Assembly (NCBI GenBank): GCA_026709415.1
Contig: JAPOSZ010000030.1
Location: 124,001 to 188,000, forward strand
DNA: 64,000 nt
DNA from: Flavobacteriaceae bacterium
Lineage (GTDB): Bacteria; Bacteroidota; Bacteroidia; Flavobacteriales; Flavobacteriaceae
Direction: 5' to 3'
Shown here: positions 35,943 through 46,178 of the stretch, in pieces
Numbering within the stretch: position 1 is the stretch's first letter
Layout of the letters: each line of letters starts with the position of its first letter
Program-made: the position numbers and the translations under genes
Notes under the pieces: model-generated
Databases searched by the model: none
The model's input: only the letters and a program-made list of their open reading frames with translations
Told to the model about the DNA's origin: nothing

Positions 35943-38868
35943 AGAGTTGTTCCAAATTCAATTCGGTAACGGTGCCATACTGGGCCAAGTTTTCAAAATG
36001 GATATTCTCTCGATGGCCAATCAACGTGATATTATGTTGTTTGTTGGAGGTATACTTTTTTTGAAAGGCGACGAGATCTTGAAAACTCATATTTTGAACC
36101 TCTTGATAAATCAATTTTCTCCGATCAGTCGTCAATCCAAGATCTTGATGTCGAATATAACGGTCTAGCACTTCGGAATTAGAGATTCGTTGACTTTCAA
36201 TCTGATTCAGTACTGCCTTTTTAGCGACCTCAAAACCTGTTTCAGAACTCAAGGGAGTATTGATGAGATTAAACATGGAAGACAGGGCTTCTGGTTGCTT
36301 ATCTGACTGGATGCCTACATATGACTGCAAATAATCAGGTAGATTTTTTTTACTTCCTTGATTGTAGTATGACGAAACAGCATAGGCCAATCCTTGGGCT
36401 TCCCTGATTTCTTGAAATACCAAAGCTGAAAAGTATTCATTATAGAGTTCAATATAGGGGGATTTCATAGGATCAAAAGTTTCCAATCTTGCCAGGAGAT
36501 TAATTTCAGATTGCACCATATCGAAATGGGTCCAAAAGACCTGACTCGTATCATAATCTTTTTCTGGATATGGTTTAGGTTCACTATTGATTTGCAGCTG
36601 ATTGGTTGTTGAGTGGTAGGTATTGATTAACCGAGTTAATTCACTTTCAGAAGAAGGGCCATAATAAAGAATTCGATGAGGATAATGACAGAGATCATTT
36701 AATAAATCGGTTAGTTGATGGATGGTCAATGACTTTAATTCATTTTCTGAAAGCAGATCGGTCTGGGGATTGTTGAGCCCATAGATGGAATAATTTCTCA
36801 GTCTAGAAAAAACAGCATTTTTATTCTTTTTGGCATCATTTCGTGATTTGAGAATCCGTTCAACCAGTAAATCCAAATCCTCTTGTTGACCATTGGCCTT
36901 TTGAAGTAGATCTTCAAACAACTCTACGGATTCTTCCAAATTTTCATTCAATCCACTGAGGGTAATGTACGTTCGATCTCCTTTTGATGGGCTAAAGACA
37001 GAATAACTACTGCCTAGACGATAGAATTTTTTTTGAATTTCTTCAGGAGTATACTCATCTGTGCCAAGAATATTCAACAAATCGTTATGAATCATGCTTA
37101 AATGGATATGGCTGTTTTTGCCGAATTCAAATAGATAAGTCAATTCAAAAAGATCGTTGTTATTGTTTTTTTTGGCAATAATGGGGGTGTTGTTTGTTTG
37201 ATAAAAATCTAATTCGGACTCGAAATCAACATATATGGGTTGAATCTTTTCGACTTCTTTTGATAAAAGTTGTTTAAAAAAACTTGATTGGGATTCTGTA
37301 TTGGTTTGAACTTTAGTAATTGTTGGTTTCTCTACTCTTTGAATGTTTGGATCGGTCCCTGTCTTTTTATAAACCACGGCATAGTTCTCTCCATAATGTT
37401 GATTAGCAAAAGCCACTAACTCATCCTTAGTGATGGCAGACAATCGGTCATAATAATTGACCACTTCATGCCACGGGGTTGAGGTCGTAAACGCCATGAC
37501 CATCTGGTCTGATCGATAATAATTGGCAAAGTCAGTATTTTCTTCGTTTTGCATTTCATTTTTTTTCAAATCATTAATCACCGCTTCGATGAGCCAAGGT
37601 TCGAACTCTCCATTTTTTACTTTTTCTATTTCTCCTAACAATAACTCTTTCACTTCTTGGAGAGTTTGCCCCTGTTTGGGTTGGCCGTATAATCGATGCA
37701 CTGAATAATCATTGGCTTCACTGATGAAGCAACTAGCACTGAGAACTTTTTGAGCTTGGATCAGATTCAAATCGATAAATCCAGCCTCTCCATTAGAAAG
37801 CAACATATCCATGAGCACTAACTTGAGATAATCATCACTTCCATAGCCATCAAATCGAAATCCAATATCGACCCGTTCAGCATCTGGACCAATCACTTGG
37901 GTTTCCCTAGGACTGGTGATGGGCGTCTCTTCTATCGTTTTCCATTGAGGGATGTCAGGATTTGGTTCCCAATGACCAAAATGCTCTTCAATGAGATCAA
38001 TCACTTGGATAAAATCAATATCGCCACTGATACAAATGGCGGTATTGTTGGGTTTGTAATAAGTGTCAAAATAATGGTTGATTTGGGTGATGGAAGGATT
38101 CTTTAGATGTTCTATAGTTCCGATGACGGTTTGGGTCCCATAAGGGTGTTCTTCAAAAAGCAGGGTGTTGATGCTTTCATATATTTTCCAATTGTCATTG
38201 TCTATAGACCTGTTTTTTTCTTCATAAACGGTTTCGAGCTCAGTATGAAACAACCGATTGACAATTTCTCGAAATCTCAATCCTTCAATTTCTATCAATC
38301 GGTTCAATTCATTGGACGGTACATCAACAATGTAGACGGTTCGATCTTGAGTGGTATAGGCATTTAAATATTGTCCACCAATCGCTGAAATCAATTTATC
38401 GTATTCGTTGGCTATGGCATAGCCTGATGCTCGGTAAGACAATGCATCAATTTTTTGATAGTGTTTTTGTCTTTCTAGCGTATCGGTTAATTTGGCGTAT
38501 TGCTCGAAAAGTAATTCTATAGAGTCTAGTAACACTTTTTCGGCTTGATAATCTATGGTGCCAAAATGACTGGTTCCTTTAAACATCATGTGTTCTAAAT
38601 AATGAGCTAATCCGGTATTGTCTTTGGGATCATTTTTCCCTCCAGCTTTAACAGCGATCGAAACTTGTGCACGGGGGGAAGCTTTGTCTTGTGATAAGTA
38701 TACTTTGAGTCCGTTATCTAAAGTATAAATACGTGTTTTTTTTGGATCGTTGGTTACATGTTGATAGGTATACCCATTTTCAGTTCTTGTTTTGAGTTTG
38801 TGTTTTTCTGTTGAGCAAAATGAAAAGAAAAACAAAACTCCTAGGATCAGATAGCCAAGATGTTTCAT
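35932..38868 (-). CDS. M16-family zinc peptidase, two-domain lipoprotein
   Basis: This is a long pitrilysin/insulinase-type protease of 978 residues from ATG 38868. That start puts a lipoprotein signal (MKHLGYLILGVLFFFSFCST) at the N-terminus; the in-frame ATG at 38895 would add nine unlikely residues. The inverted zinc motif HXXEH appears as HYLEHMMFKG (H89, E92, H93), with the third ligand expected in the ETVYEEKN segment. The second, inactive M16 half spans about residues 500-970. Such enzymes degrade peptides in the periplasm or at the surface. The stop overlaps apbE, so the two are cotranscribed. Confidence 0.92.
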   Translation of the reverse strand: MKHLGYLILGVLFFFSFCSTEKHKLKTRTENGYTYQHVTNDPKKTRIYTLDNGLKVYLSQDKASPRAQVSIAVKAGGKNDPKDNTGLAHYLEHMMFKGTSHFGTIDYQAEKVLLDSIELLFEQYAKLTDTLERQKHYQKIDALSYRASGYAIANEYDKLISAIGGQYLNAYTTQDRTVYIVDVPSNELNRLIEIEGLRFREIVNRLFHTELETVYEEKNRSIDNDNWKIYESINTLLFEEHPYGTQTVIGTIEHLKNPSITQINHYFDTYYKPNNTAICISGDIDFIQVIDLIEEHFGHWEPNPDIPQWKTIEETPITSPRETQVIGPDAERVDIGFRFDGYGSDDYLKLVLMDMLLSNGEAGFIDLNLIQAQKVLSASCFISEANDYSVHRLYGQPKQGQTLQEVKELLLGEIEKVKNGEFEPWLIEAVINDLKKNEMQNEENTDFANYYRSDQMVMAFTTSTPWHEVVNYYDRLSAITKDELVAFANQHYGENYAVVYKKTGTDPNIQRVEKPTITKVQTNTESQSSFFKQLLSKEVEKIQPIYVDFESELDFYQTNNTPIIAKKNNNNDLFELTYLFEFGKNSHIHLSMIHNDLLNILGTDEYTPEEIQKKFYRLGSSYSVFSPSKGDRTYITLSGLNENLEESVELFEDLLQKANGQQEDLDLLVERILKSRNDAKKNKNAVFSRLRNYSIYGLNNPQTDLLSENELKSLTIHQLTDLLNDLCHYPHRILYYGPSSESELTRLINTYHSTTNQLQINSEPKPYPEKDYDTSQVFWTHFDMVQSEINLLARLETFDPMKSPYIELYNEYFSALVFQEIREAQGLAYAVSSYYNQGSKKNLPDYLQSYVGIQSDKQPEALSSMFNLINTPLSSETGFEVAKKAVLNQIESQRISNSEVLDRYIRHQDLGLTTDRRKLIYQEVQNMSFQDLVAFQKKYTSNKQHNITLIGHRENIHFENLAQYGTVTELNLEQLFGY

Positions 38869-39005
38869 AATTTTTGATGGAAAACTAAAATCCAAAGGTA
38901 TTTCATTTACATAGAGTTCGTTCCCGTAAAAAAAGAAAGGGACGATATACTAAAATGGCAAAAGCATAGCTGAAAACAGCTAAATTCTGAGAATGATAAT
39001 TCTCT

Positions 39006-39013
39006 TAACTTTG
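39006..39013 (+). promoter_or_regulatory. -7 box just upstream of ATPase copy B
   Basis: TAACTTTG fits the Bacteroidota TAnnTTTG consensus and ends five bases before ATG 39019. The spacing equals that at intact copy A. The -33 element is not obvious. Confidence 0.45.
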
Positions 39014-39018
39014 TTGGT

Positions 39019-40226
39019 ATGAGTTCAAAAAAAAACAATCATTGTTTCTGATCGAGGTCGAGCGGATTACTTTCATGGAATAAAAAAGGAGATTCATATT
39101 GTAAAAGATATTTTAAGGCTATCTAAAGAAAAGAAAAAAAGTCATTCCATATTAATACAAGGGGCTCCTGGTGTTGGCAAAGCCGCGTTATTAAGAGAAC
39201 TCGAAAAAGCAGGAAAATAGGACGGTTGGACAATTGCTAAGTTAGAATTAGAAGCTTTATGGAAGGTGAACGAATTATACAATGCTTTGATTGGAGAGAA
39301 AGAAGTATGAAAAAATAGCACAAGAAGTCAATGCTAATATTAAATTGGCCGGAGGAACCATGCGTTTTGATAGGACAGAACGAACGGTTTCTGAAACGAT
39401 TCGGGCTATTAAGAGACCACTCATCTTGGTTTTAGATGAAGCACAAATGGTGAGTGTTGGTCATACAACAAAAAGTCCTGAAATTATAAAAGCAGCTCAT
39501 TTATTTAATCATCTTCATAATTTAGAATTAGAACATGGATTGGTTTTTTTAATGGCTGGATTAAGTGATACAAGAAGTATTTTTGAAGAATTTAAGATGT
39601 CGAGATTTAATAGTCGTTGTGTGTTGAATCTCAGTGTATTAGATAAAAAGGCAGAAAGAAACATTCTCAAAGATTATCTAGTTCAAGGAGCTGGAGTGGA
39701 TGAAAGTCACTCAGAATTAGATCATTGGATTGATCAGATGTCAGAAGAAACACATCAATGGGCTCATCATATTTCATGTTATGGGCAAGTGGCATCGGCC
39801 ATAGTGAAAAATAGTGGTGGTGTATTATCGAATGATTTGTTATCGGAAGTGTTAAAAGAATCGCAAGCTTTAAAAGATATTTATTACGATGATCGTTTTG
39901 AAGAATTAAATAAATCTGAAAGAGTTTCGATATTTAACGCCATTTTTGAAAATGAAGAAAAAGAAAACATCATTATGGGGTCAAAGGCTCAATCTGATTT
40001 TGAAAAGAATCCGATTATCAAAAATCCCGAAAAAATATTTCAAGAAGTGATGTCAAGAGGTATTTTACAGATTCGTCGAGGCAGATTTTATCAAATCCCT
40101 ATTCCTTCATTAAGAGCTTGGATGCTTCAAGAGTATCAAGCGTATTTAAAAATCATCGATCAAAAACCAAGTCTCAAAATACAACAGCTGATGACTTCGA
40201 TCCAAACACCAAAAGAAGTAGCATAA
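39019..40226 (+). pseudogene. AAA+ ATPase, near full length but broken (copy B)
   Basis: This is the closest relative of intact copy A, with the same layout and promoter box. Four lesions are visible. A run of nine A at 39027-39035 shifts the start frame (eight would restore it). Walker A reads GAPGVGKAA, losing the Thr. A TAG at 39217 follows ELEKAGK, where the intact copy has GKKLGW. Another shift lies just before 39291. From 39291 the frame is open for 311 codons and contains Walker B LILVLDEAQMVS, the sensor-1 strand, SRFNSR and IPIPSLRAWML. A protein from this last frame would lack the P-loop. It follows the M16 gene divergently. Confidence 0.85.
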
Positions 40227-40544
40227 TTGAAGTGGTTATAAACACCGTGTCCAAACGATGAACGAAGAAATTTGGAATCTACAAAATGACCAAAAGGAAA
40301 CCTGTTTTCGGTCGGATGGTGTTTTGATAACGGAAGAAGAAAATCAATTGGCTCCGTCCCCTGATTTGGAAATAATATGATGCTATACTATGTAATTTCC
40401 CAAAAAAAACTTTTTTCTTTTTAGCCAATGGATCAAAAAATAGTATTGAACATTTTTTTCATTTGTACAAATTCAATGACTTTGATCAGTTTATAATGGT
40501 AATTCAACAGTAAGATAAGGTATCGATACGGAGTCTATTTCAAA
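40227..40544. other. Gap with one 40-codon frame
   Basis: About 320 bases lie between ATPase copy B and the CotH-like gene. A plus-strand frame at 40258-40380 begins MNEEIWNLQNDQKETCFRSD and ends PSPDLEII. I do not recognise it; it may be a transposon or ATPase-linked remnant. No clear promoter or terminator is visible. Confidence 0.25.
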
Positions 40545-41966
40545 ATGAACTGTTTTCAAAAAGGGGTGGATTACCCAACAAGAATAAATTATCAGCTTTA
40601 TTTGCTGATAACGTTAGGGATGTTTTTCTTCATGGCTTGTGATGATGATGTGATGGCGGATTCCAAAACATCGCAAGAAGATAATCCTGAAATTATTGAA
40701 GCCAATGAATTAGATGCTTTGCCACATATTTATATCGATACGCATGGAGAAGAAATCGTTGATGAACCCAAAATACCAGCGATTTTTGAAATACGAAACA
40801 ATCAAGAGGTGATTGAAAAACATTTCATTGGTATTGAAATAAGAGGCGCTACATCTAAACATTTAGAAAAGAAATCCTATGGTTTTGAAACTTGGGACGA
40901 ACAAGGAAACGATCTTAATGTCGAATTAGCAGGGTATCCTGAAGAAGAAGATTGGATTTTGCATGGTCCTTACATCGATAAAACCTTGATTCGCAATGTT
41001 TTGATGTATGATTTATCAAATCAAATCGGTCGCTATGCCACTAGAACCTCTTTCTATGATGTGACGATCAATAGTCAATATTTAGGCGTTTATGTGTTGA
41101 TGGAGAAAATCAAACGAGATAAAAACCGAGTGGATATCAAAAAAGTGAAAGATGATGACATCACAGGTGGATACATCATCAAAATCGATAAAACCAATAA
41201 TGATGAAGAAAAATTCATAGGAGAACTGGGTTGGCGATCCAAGTATACCCCTTGGGGTGTTTTGAGAGATGAATTTTCTCAAAGAGACATCCACTTTCTT
41301 TATGCATATCCTGATGCTGATGATATCAATAAAGAACAAAAGCGATACATCCAAAACTACTTTGAAGAATTTGAAAGGGTATTGATGTCTGATGGATTCA
41401 AAGATGCTGAAAGTGGTTATAGAAAATATATTGATGTCGACAGTTTCGTGGATTATTTGTTATTGAACGAACTTTCTCGAAATATCGATGCTTACCGAAT
41501 CAGCACATTCATGTATAAAGAAAACAAAAATGGAAAGTTGTTTATGGGCCCTGTTTGGGATTTTAATCTCGCGTTTGGTAATGCTGATTACTGTCGAGCC
41601 GAATCAACCATGGGGTGGAGTTTTGAATTTAATTCCGTTTGCTCACATCATTATTGGCTGGTTCCCTTTTGGTGGAGTCGATTGCTGTCGGATCCGTACT
41701 TTGCTGATAAAGTAAGGCAACGTTGGAAAGAATTACGTTCAAGTGTCTTTTCATCTCAAGCTATTGCTGAACGTATTGATGATCATTACAAATACATAGC
41801 ATCCCATGATGGATTTCGAAAAAATTTTACCAGATGGAAAATTTTAGGAAAACGAATTCCCCCCAATTTTTATGTCGGCCATGATCATAATGAAGAATAC
41901 CAGTATCTAAAAGATTGGATACTCAAACGAACCTTGTGGATGGACTCTGCGATTGAAAATCTATGA
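40545..41966 (+). CDS. CotH-kinase-like lipoprotein
   Basis: This 473-residue protein has an extended N-terminus and a lipoprotein signal ending FFMAC (Cys32). It carries the CotH fold: IGIEIRGATSKHLEKKSYGF, WILHGPYIDKTLIRNVLMYD, YLGVYVLMEKIKRDKNRVDI, GGYIIKIDK and, toward the end, MGPVWDFNLAFGNADY. CotH proteins are atypical protein kinases; in spore formers they phosphorylate coat proteins, and in Bacteroidota secreted versions occur with unknown substrates. The key Lys in the GGYIIK strand and the Asp of WDFN are both present. It lies between two broken AAA+ ATPase genes, which may be coincidence. Confidence 0.85.
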   Translation: MNCFQKGVDYPTRINYQLYLLITLGMFFFMACDDDVMADSKTSQEDNPEIIEANELDALPHIYIDTHGEEIVDEPKIPAIFEIRNNQEVIEKHFIGIEIRGATSKHLEKKSYGFETWDEQGNDLNVELAGYPEEEDWILHGPYIDKTLIRNVLMYDLSNQIGRYATRTSFYDVTINSQYLGVYVLMEKIKRDKNRVDIKKVKDDDITGGYIIKIDKTNNDEEKFIGELGWRSKYTPWGVLRDEFSQRDIHFLYAYPDADDINKEQKRYIQNYFEEFERVLMSDGFKDAESGYRKYIDVDSFVDYLLLNELSRNIDAYRISTFMYKENKNGKLFMGPVWDFNLAFGNADYCRAESTMGWSFEFNSVCSHHYWLVPFWWSRLLSDPYFADKVRQRWKELRSSVFSSQAIAERIDDHYKYIASHDGFRKNFTRWKILGKRIPPNFYVGHDHNEEYQYLKDWILKRTLWMDSAIENL

Positions 41967-42115
41967 GCGGATACGACGATTGTGAAAGCCATTAACAGCA
42001 ATCAAATCCATTTGCCTTCTGTTCGTCAAAAACAACTAGAAAAAACACCTTGTTAAGAATCTTCTCGACTCCATCAAGAAATCAGCAAAGTCGTGCCAAT
42101 GGAAAACCCGAAACA

Positions 42116-43234
42116 TCACTCCAATGCTAAGCCACCAGAAAGAGGTGGTCTTTTAAGGTTTTCTTGACCATATTCTTCAATTAGAAACGAACGAAAAGAG
42201 GGAATAGGTACAGAGGATATACCACGTTGATCTGTATGGAGAATTCCTTTGGAAAGAATGGTTTCGTATAACATACGAGCATCCTCTTTTGAAAGCCTTT
42301 TAGAGAGACGTGAGATAAAGTCTTCTTGATCAAAATATGTGGGTAACGACTCAATCGCTGATGTGATTAACTGTCGATTTTGATGACTGATACCATCACA
42401 TTGTTGTTCGTAATAAATCGATTTCAAATCATCACCATAAGCTAAAACTTCTTCTAATCGTTGATCCGTTAAAGATTCCTTTGGTTCTAAAAAATCACAA
42501 ATGGCATTACAATAGGACTGAATATGGCGAGGCCAACGATCGGTTCGGTTGATAATTTCTTGTATCCACGGTGTGGTATCGCTTGGCGTTTTGATTTCTT
42601 TAGTCAACCAATCATGAATAATAGCTTGTTCTGCATCCGGTTCAATGGCTTTTAAGTATTGAATAGCAGCAGGATTAAATCTTGAAATACCAAATTGACG
42701 AAGAAATTCTTTCGTCATACTTAATCCCCCTAACAATAAAATGAAGCCTTTTGAAGATTCGAGATTGTGATACGTATTGAAAAAATCGGTCACCCGATCT
42801 CTTCTTTCAACAGATAGTAAATCGCCTAAAGTTTGTGCTTCGTCTAGATATAATAAAGTCGGTTGAGAACGAATCATAGCCTCATTCAAATAATCAGTTT
42901 TTTCCGATTTTTGAGAAACGATATCCATTTAAAGAGTTTTAAATCAATCCCATAAGTCGTTTGAATTTCTTGGGCGTTTTTGTTTTGAGTTAATCGCTTA
43001 AAAAATTCTTTTTTATTGTATAATGATTTGTTATTTAAGCGAATCACTTCCCAATCTTTTGCTTTGGCTTCTTTGCCTAATTGATGAATTAAAGCGGGTT
43101 TACCAACACCTGGTGGGCCTTGAATCAGCATACCACTCCCCCTGTTCTCGTTTGGTTTGAAGTAGAAAGCGATGAAAAATGTTTAATTCTTCATACCGAC
43201 CATGAAAGTATTTAGCCGGGCCACGTTCAATCAT
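42116..43234 (-). pseudogene. AAA+ ATPase, frameshifted (copy C)
   Basis: This divergent copy reads in three frames. From ATG 43234 it gives MIERGPAKYFHGRYEELNIF. A shift near 43130 leads to LIQGPPGVGKPALIHQLGKE, whose Walker A has GKP for GKT, on to GIDLKLFK. A second shift leads to the frame ending 42116, with Walker B TLLYLDEAQTL, sensor-1 ILLLGGLSMTKE, GISRFNP, RHIQSYCN and VPIPSFRSFL. Copy A has the same order of motifs. A TATCTTTG box lies at 43256-43263 on the minus strand, as in copy A. The segment from 42928 to 42116 could still produce a 270-residue protein without a P-loop. Confidence 0.8.
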
Positions 43235-44239
43235 TAAAACTGAAAGATTTTCCCACAAAGATAAAGAAACACAACACCCCACCTTCCATAGATGCCAAAA
43301 ATCAAAATCCCCATCAGCCTTAATAACATCAAATTCAGCCAATCGAAGTCGACAGAAACCAAGCTCCAAGTGCTTCACGACAACAAGCACCAACTCGACA
43401 AAAAGACATCTGCAAGTATTCCACGGTAATCTTGTTTTTTATACGCATTTCAAGTATCCTCGACGGGGACCATTGAATACCATTGGACGAACCATCAACG
43501 CATCTCCAAGAACGCCAACAATTCGATGCTTGCGATGCCTCCATGCAGCGCTTGGGCTCCAAGTTAAGTCACTAAACCCAAACGATGCCGCCTGATACTC
43601 ATCAAACCGACATTGTCCTGCAGGGGGCTTTTGACTTATTGGTTAGTTTATAGCAATCCCTTAGACCGTTTATACTCTTGGATGAAACCGGCCAAGAAAT
43701 CAACCGCTAATTGATCTACCAGTGGTAGGTTCTAATGGGCATCGGGTGGTTCCTTTTCCTTTGATCCAAAAACACCACTTTTTTGTCTTTTCTCGATAGC
43801 CCTACTCGACAATCATCATTAGGCGTTCCCGACTTATTGTGACACGTTCTTTCCTTGTTTTATTGATGGTATTCAATTAACTGTCTTTTTTGGTTTGATT
43901 GAAAGGGGGTTCAAGATCAAAAACGCCATGAACCCAAACCAAAGTCATTTTGTGGTTTCAACCGTCATGGACACGGACTATTTTTACTCGGAATTGATAA
44001 AATATCTAGGTTTCCCGTACGTAAAACATTGACGATTAATGTAGCGTAATAAATTTTTCTTTATAATCAAGGTCTGATTCTCTTAAATAGATGATTAAAG
44101 GAACATCAAGTTTTCTGATTTATTGGATTGAAAGTCGATCATTTAACATAATCATAAAGCGTTTGAAGACTGAAATGGAGGGGTTAACGTTTTTGATTTT
44201 AAAATGTCTTGCGAAAAAGGCAGCTTTTCGATGTTTTGA
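43235..44239. other. 1-kb region without an intact gene
   Basis: Apart from the -7 box at 43256-43263, I find only short broken frames. On the plus strand, pieces such as DTHQTDIVLQGAFDLLVSL (about 43590-43650) and GFNRHGHGLFLLGIDKI (about 43955-44005) look like protein remains separated by stops. I cannot assign them. The last 200 bases before nqrF are AT-rich and may hold its terminator, but I see no strong hairpin. Confidence 0.3.
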
Positions 44240-45538
44240 TTAACCACCAAAATCATCAAATCGAATATTTTCTGGAGGCACCCCAAAGTCTTCGGCCATT
44301 TTTTGTACGGCCACATTCATCAACGGAGGCCCACAGAAATAAACTTCAATATCTTCCGGCGATTCGTGGTGGTTTAAATAATGATCGATGACGACCTGAT
44401 GAACAAAGCCTACAAATCCGTCTCCTTTGGGATCGTCCAAAGATTCTTTTATCGTCCAATTGTCTTCTTCCGTTGGCTCTGAAAGGGCAACATAAAATTT
44501 AAAATTTGGAAAATCTCGTTCTAAGGCCTTGAAATGATCCAAATAAAATAATTCTCTTTTGGAACGACCTCCGTACCAAAAGGTCACTTTGCGGTTCGTT
44601 TTAAGGGTGCGGAATAAATGATAGAGATGAGAGCGCATGGGAGCCATACCAGCCCCTCCACCAACATAGAGCATTTCTGCTTCCGACTCATTGATGAAAA
44701 ACTCTCCAAAAGGCCCCGAAATAGTCACGGTATCTCCCTCATTTAAACCAAAAATATAAGAGGATGCAATGCCAGGATTGACAGGCCTCCAATTACCTTT
44801 AGTCGAATCCAAAGGTGGGGTAGCAACACGCACATTGAGCATGATTTCTTTTCCTTCGGCAGGATAAGAAGCCATGGAATAAGCCCGTTCCACCGGGGCG
44901 GAATTTTTCATTTTTAAATCCCACAATTTGAATTTATCCCATTCTAAATGGAATTTATCTTTATCATCAGCGTGTTCTTCGGGATGAGCTGATATATTGA
45001 TGTTTTTATAATCGACTTCGCATCGGGGGACTTCCAATTGAATATACCCTCCGGCTTTATAGTTCATCTCTTCAGGAATTTCAACGATTAATTCTTTGAT
45101 AAAGGAGGCCACATTGTAATTACTCTTGACTTTGGCCTCCCACTTTTTGATACCAAACACATCATCAGGCACTTGGATTTTCATATCTTCCTTGACTTTG
45201 ACTTGACAACCAAGTCGCCATCCTTCGCTGATTTCTTTACGTGAAAAATGAGGGGTTTCTGTGGGTAAGATTTCGCCCCCTCCATCAAAAATTTGACACC
45301 GACACTGAACACAAGTTCCCCCTCCACCACAAGCGGAAGGAAGAAATATCTTGGCATTGCTCAGCGTGGTCAATAGGGTATTTCCAGAAGTCACTTCAAT
45401 ATTTTTATCATCATTGATGATCAACTGAACAGGTCCAGAAGGCATCATGTTCTGTTTGACCACTAGTAGCATCCCGACGAGTAAAAAAACCACAAAAGCA
45501 AAAACTAACACGCTAGCAATGACAACAGTGAAGTCCAT
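44240..45538 (-). CDS. nqrF: Na+-translocating NADH:quinone reductase subunit F
   Basis: NqrF takes electrons from NADH through FAD and a 2Fe-2S cluster. The protein has 432 residues: a membrane anchor (about 3-28), a ferredoxin domain with CGGGGTCVQCRCQI as the cluster ligands, an FAD domain with RAYSMASYPAEG, and an NAD-binding domain with GGGAGMAPMRSHLYHL and YFCGPPLMN. It ends in FGVPPENIRFDDFGG. It is the last gene of nqrABCDEF, seven bases after nqrE. All ligands are present. The operon couples respiration to Na+ export. Confidence 0.97.
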   Translation of the reverse strand: MDFTVVIASVLVFAFVVFLLVGMLLVVKQNMMPSGPVQLIINDDKNIEVTSGNTLLTTLSNAKIFLPSACGGGGTCVQCRCQIFDGGGEILPTETPHFSRKEISEGWRLGCQVKVKEDMKIQVPDDVFGIKKWEAKVKSNYNVASFIKELIVEIPEEMNYKAGGYIQLEVPRCEVDYKNINISAHPEEHADDKDKFHLEWDKFKLWDLKMKNSAPVERAYSMASYPAEGKEIMLNVRVATPPLDSTKGNWRPVNPGIASSYIFGLNEGDTVTISGPFGEFFINESEAEMLYVGGGAGMAPMRSHLYHLFRTLKTNRKVTFWYGGRSKRELFYLDHFKALERDFPNFKFYVALSEPTEEDNWTIKESLDDPKGDGFVGFVHQVVIDHYLNHHESPEDIEVYFCGPPLMNVAVQKMAEDFGVPPENIRFDDFGG

Positions 45539-45545
45539 ATTCGGA

Positions 45546-46166
45546 TTATAATTTAACGCCCATAAAACTCATAAAACCAATGGCCATCAGTCCCGTGACA
45601 ATGAACGTGATGCCCAGACCACGAAGGGGATCTGGAATATTGGAATACGTGATTTTTTCTCGAATAGAAGCAATGGCTAAAATGGCCAAGAAGAAACCCA
45701 CTCCAGACCCTACGCCATAAACTCCGGATTCAAAGACCGAGACAAAGGCTTTTTGTTGCATGAATAACGAACCGCCCAAAATGGCACAGTTGACAGCAAT
45801 TAAGGGAAGAAAAATACCCAAAGCACCATATAAGGCAGGGGCAAATTTTTCAACAATCATTTCAACCAATTGCACCATCGAGGCAATCACGGCAATAAAC
45901 ACGATAAAACTCAAAAAACTCAAATCTAAAGAAGCAAATTGAGGGCCTAACCAAACCAAAGCCCCCTGCTGTAAAAGATAGGTGTCTAATAAATAGTTGA
46001 TAGGAACGGTAATCCCTAAAACAAAAATAACGGCAGCTCCCAAACCAACCGCTGTTTTAACCGTTTTGGAAACAGCGAGATATGAGCACATGCCTAGAAA
46101 ATAGGCAAACACCATATTTTCAATAAAAATACTTTTAACAAATAAATTGACGTATTGTTCGATCAT
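45546..46166 (-). CDS. nqrE: Na+-translocating NADH:quinone reductase subunit E
   Basis: NqrE is one of two homologous membrane subunits (with NqrD) that share an iron centre and carry Na+. The protein has 206 residues and six predicted helices. It shows [20 protein letters not shown] near the N-terminus and [15 protein letters not shown] in the middle, where Cys residues lie inside the membrane as expected. The gene is 12 bases after nqrD and seven before nqrF. It is complete. Confidence 0.96.
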   Translation of the reverse strand: MIEQYVNLFVKSIFIENMVFAYFLGMCSYLAVSKTVKTAVGLGAAVIFVLGITVPINYLLDTYLLQQGALVWLGPQFASLDLSFLSFIVFIAVIASMVQLVEMIVEKFAPALYGALGIFLPLIAVNCAILGGSLFMQQKAFVSVFESGVYGVGSGVGFFLAILAIASIREKITYSNIPDPLRGLGITFIVTGLMAIGFMSFMGVKL

Positions 46167-46178
46167 TTATCGCTTTAA

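Noticed and set aside
43335-43562. 75-codon minus-strand frame upstream of ATPase copy C
   Set aside because: It has a Trp/Cys/Arg-rich composition without a recognisable domain, in a region of broken frames.
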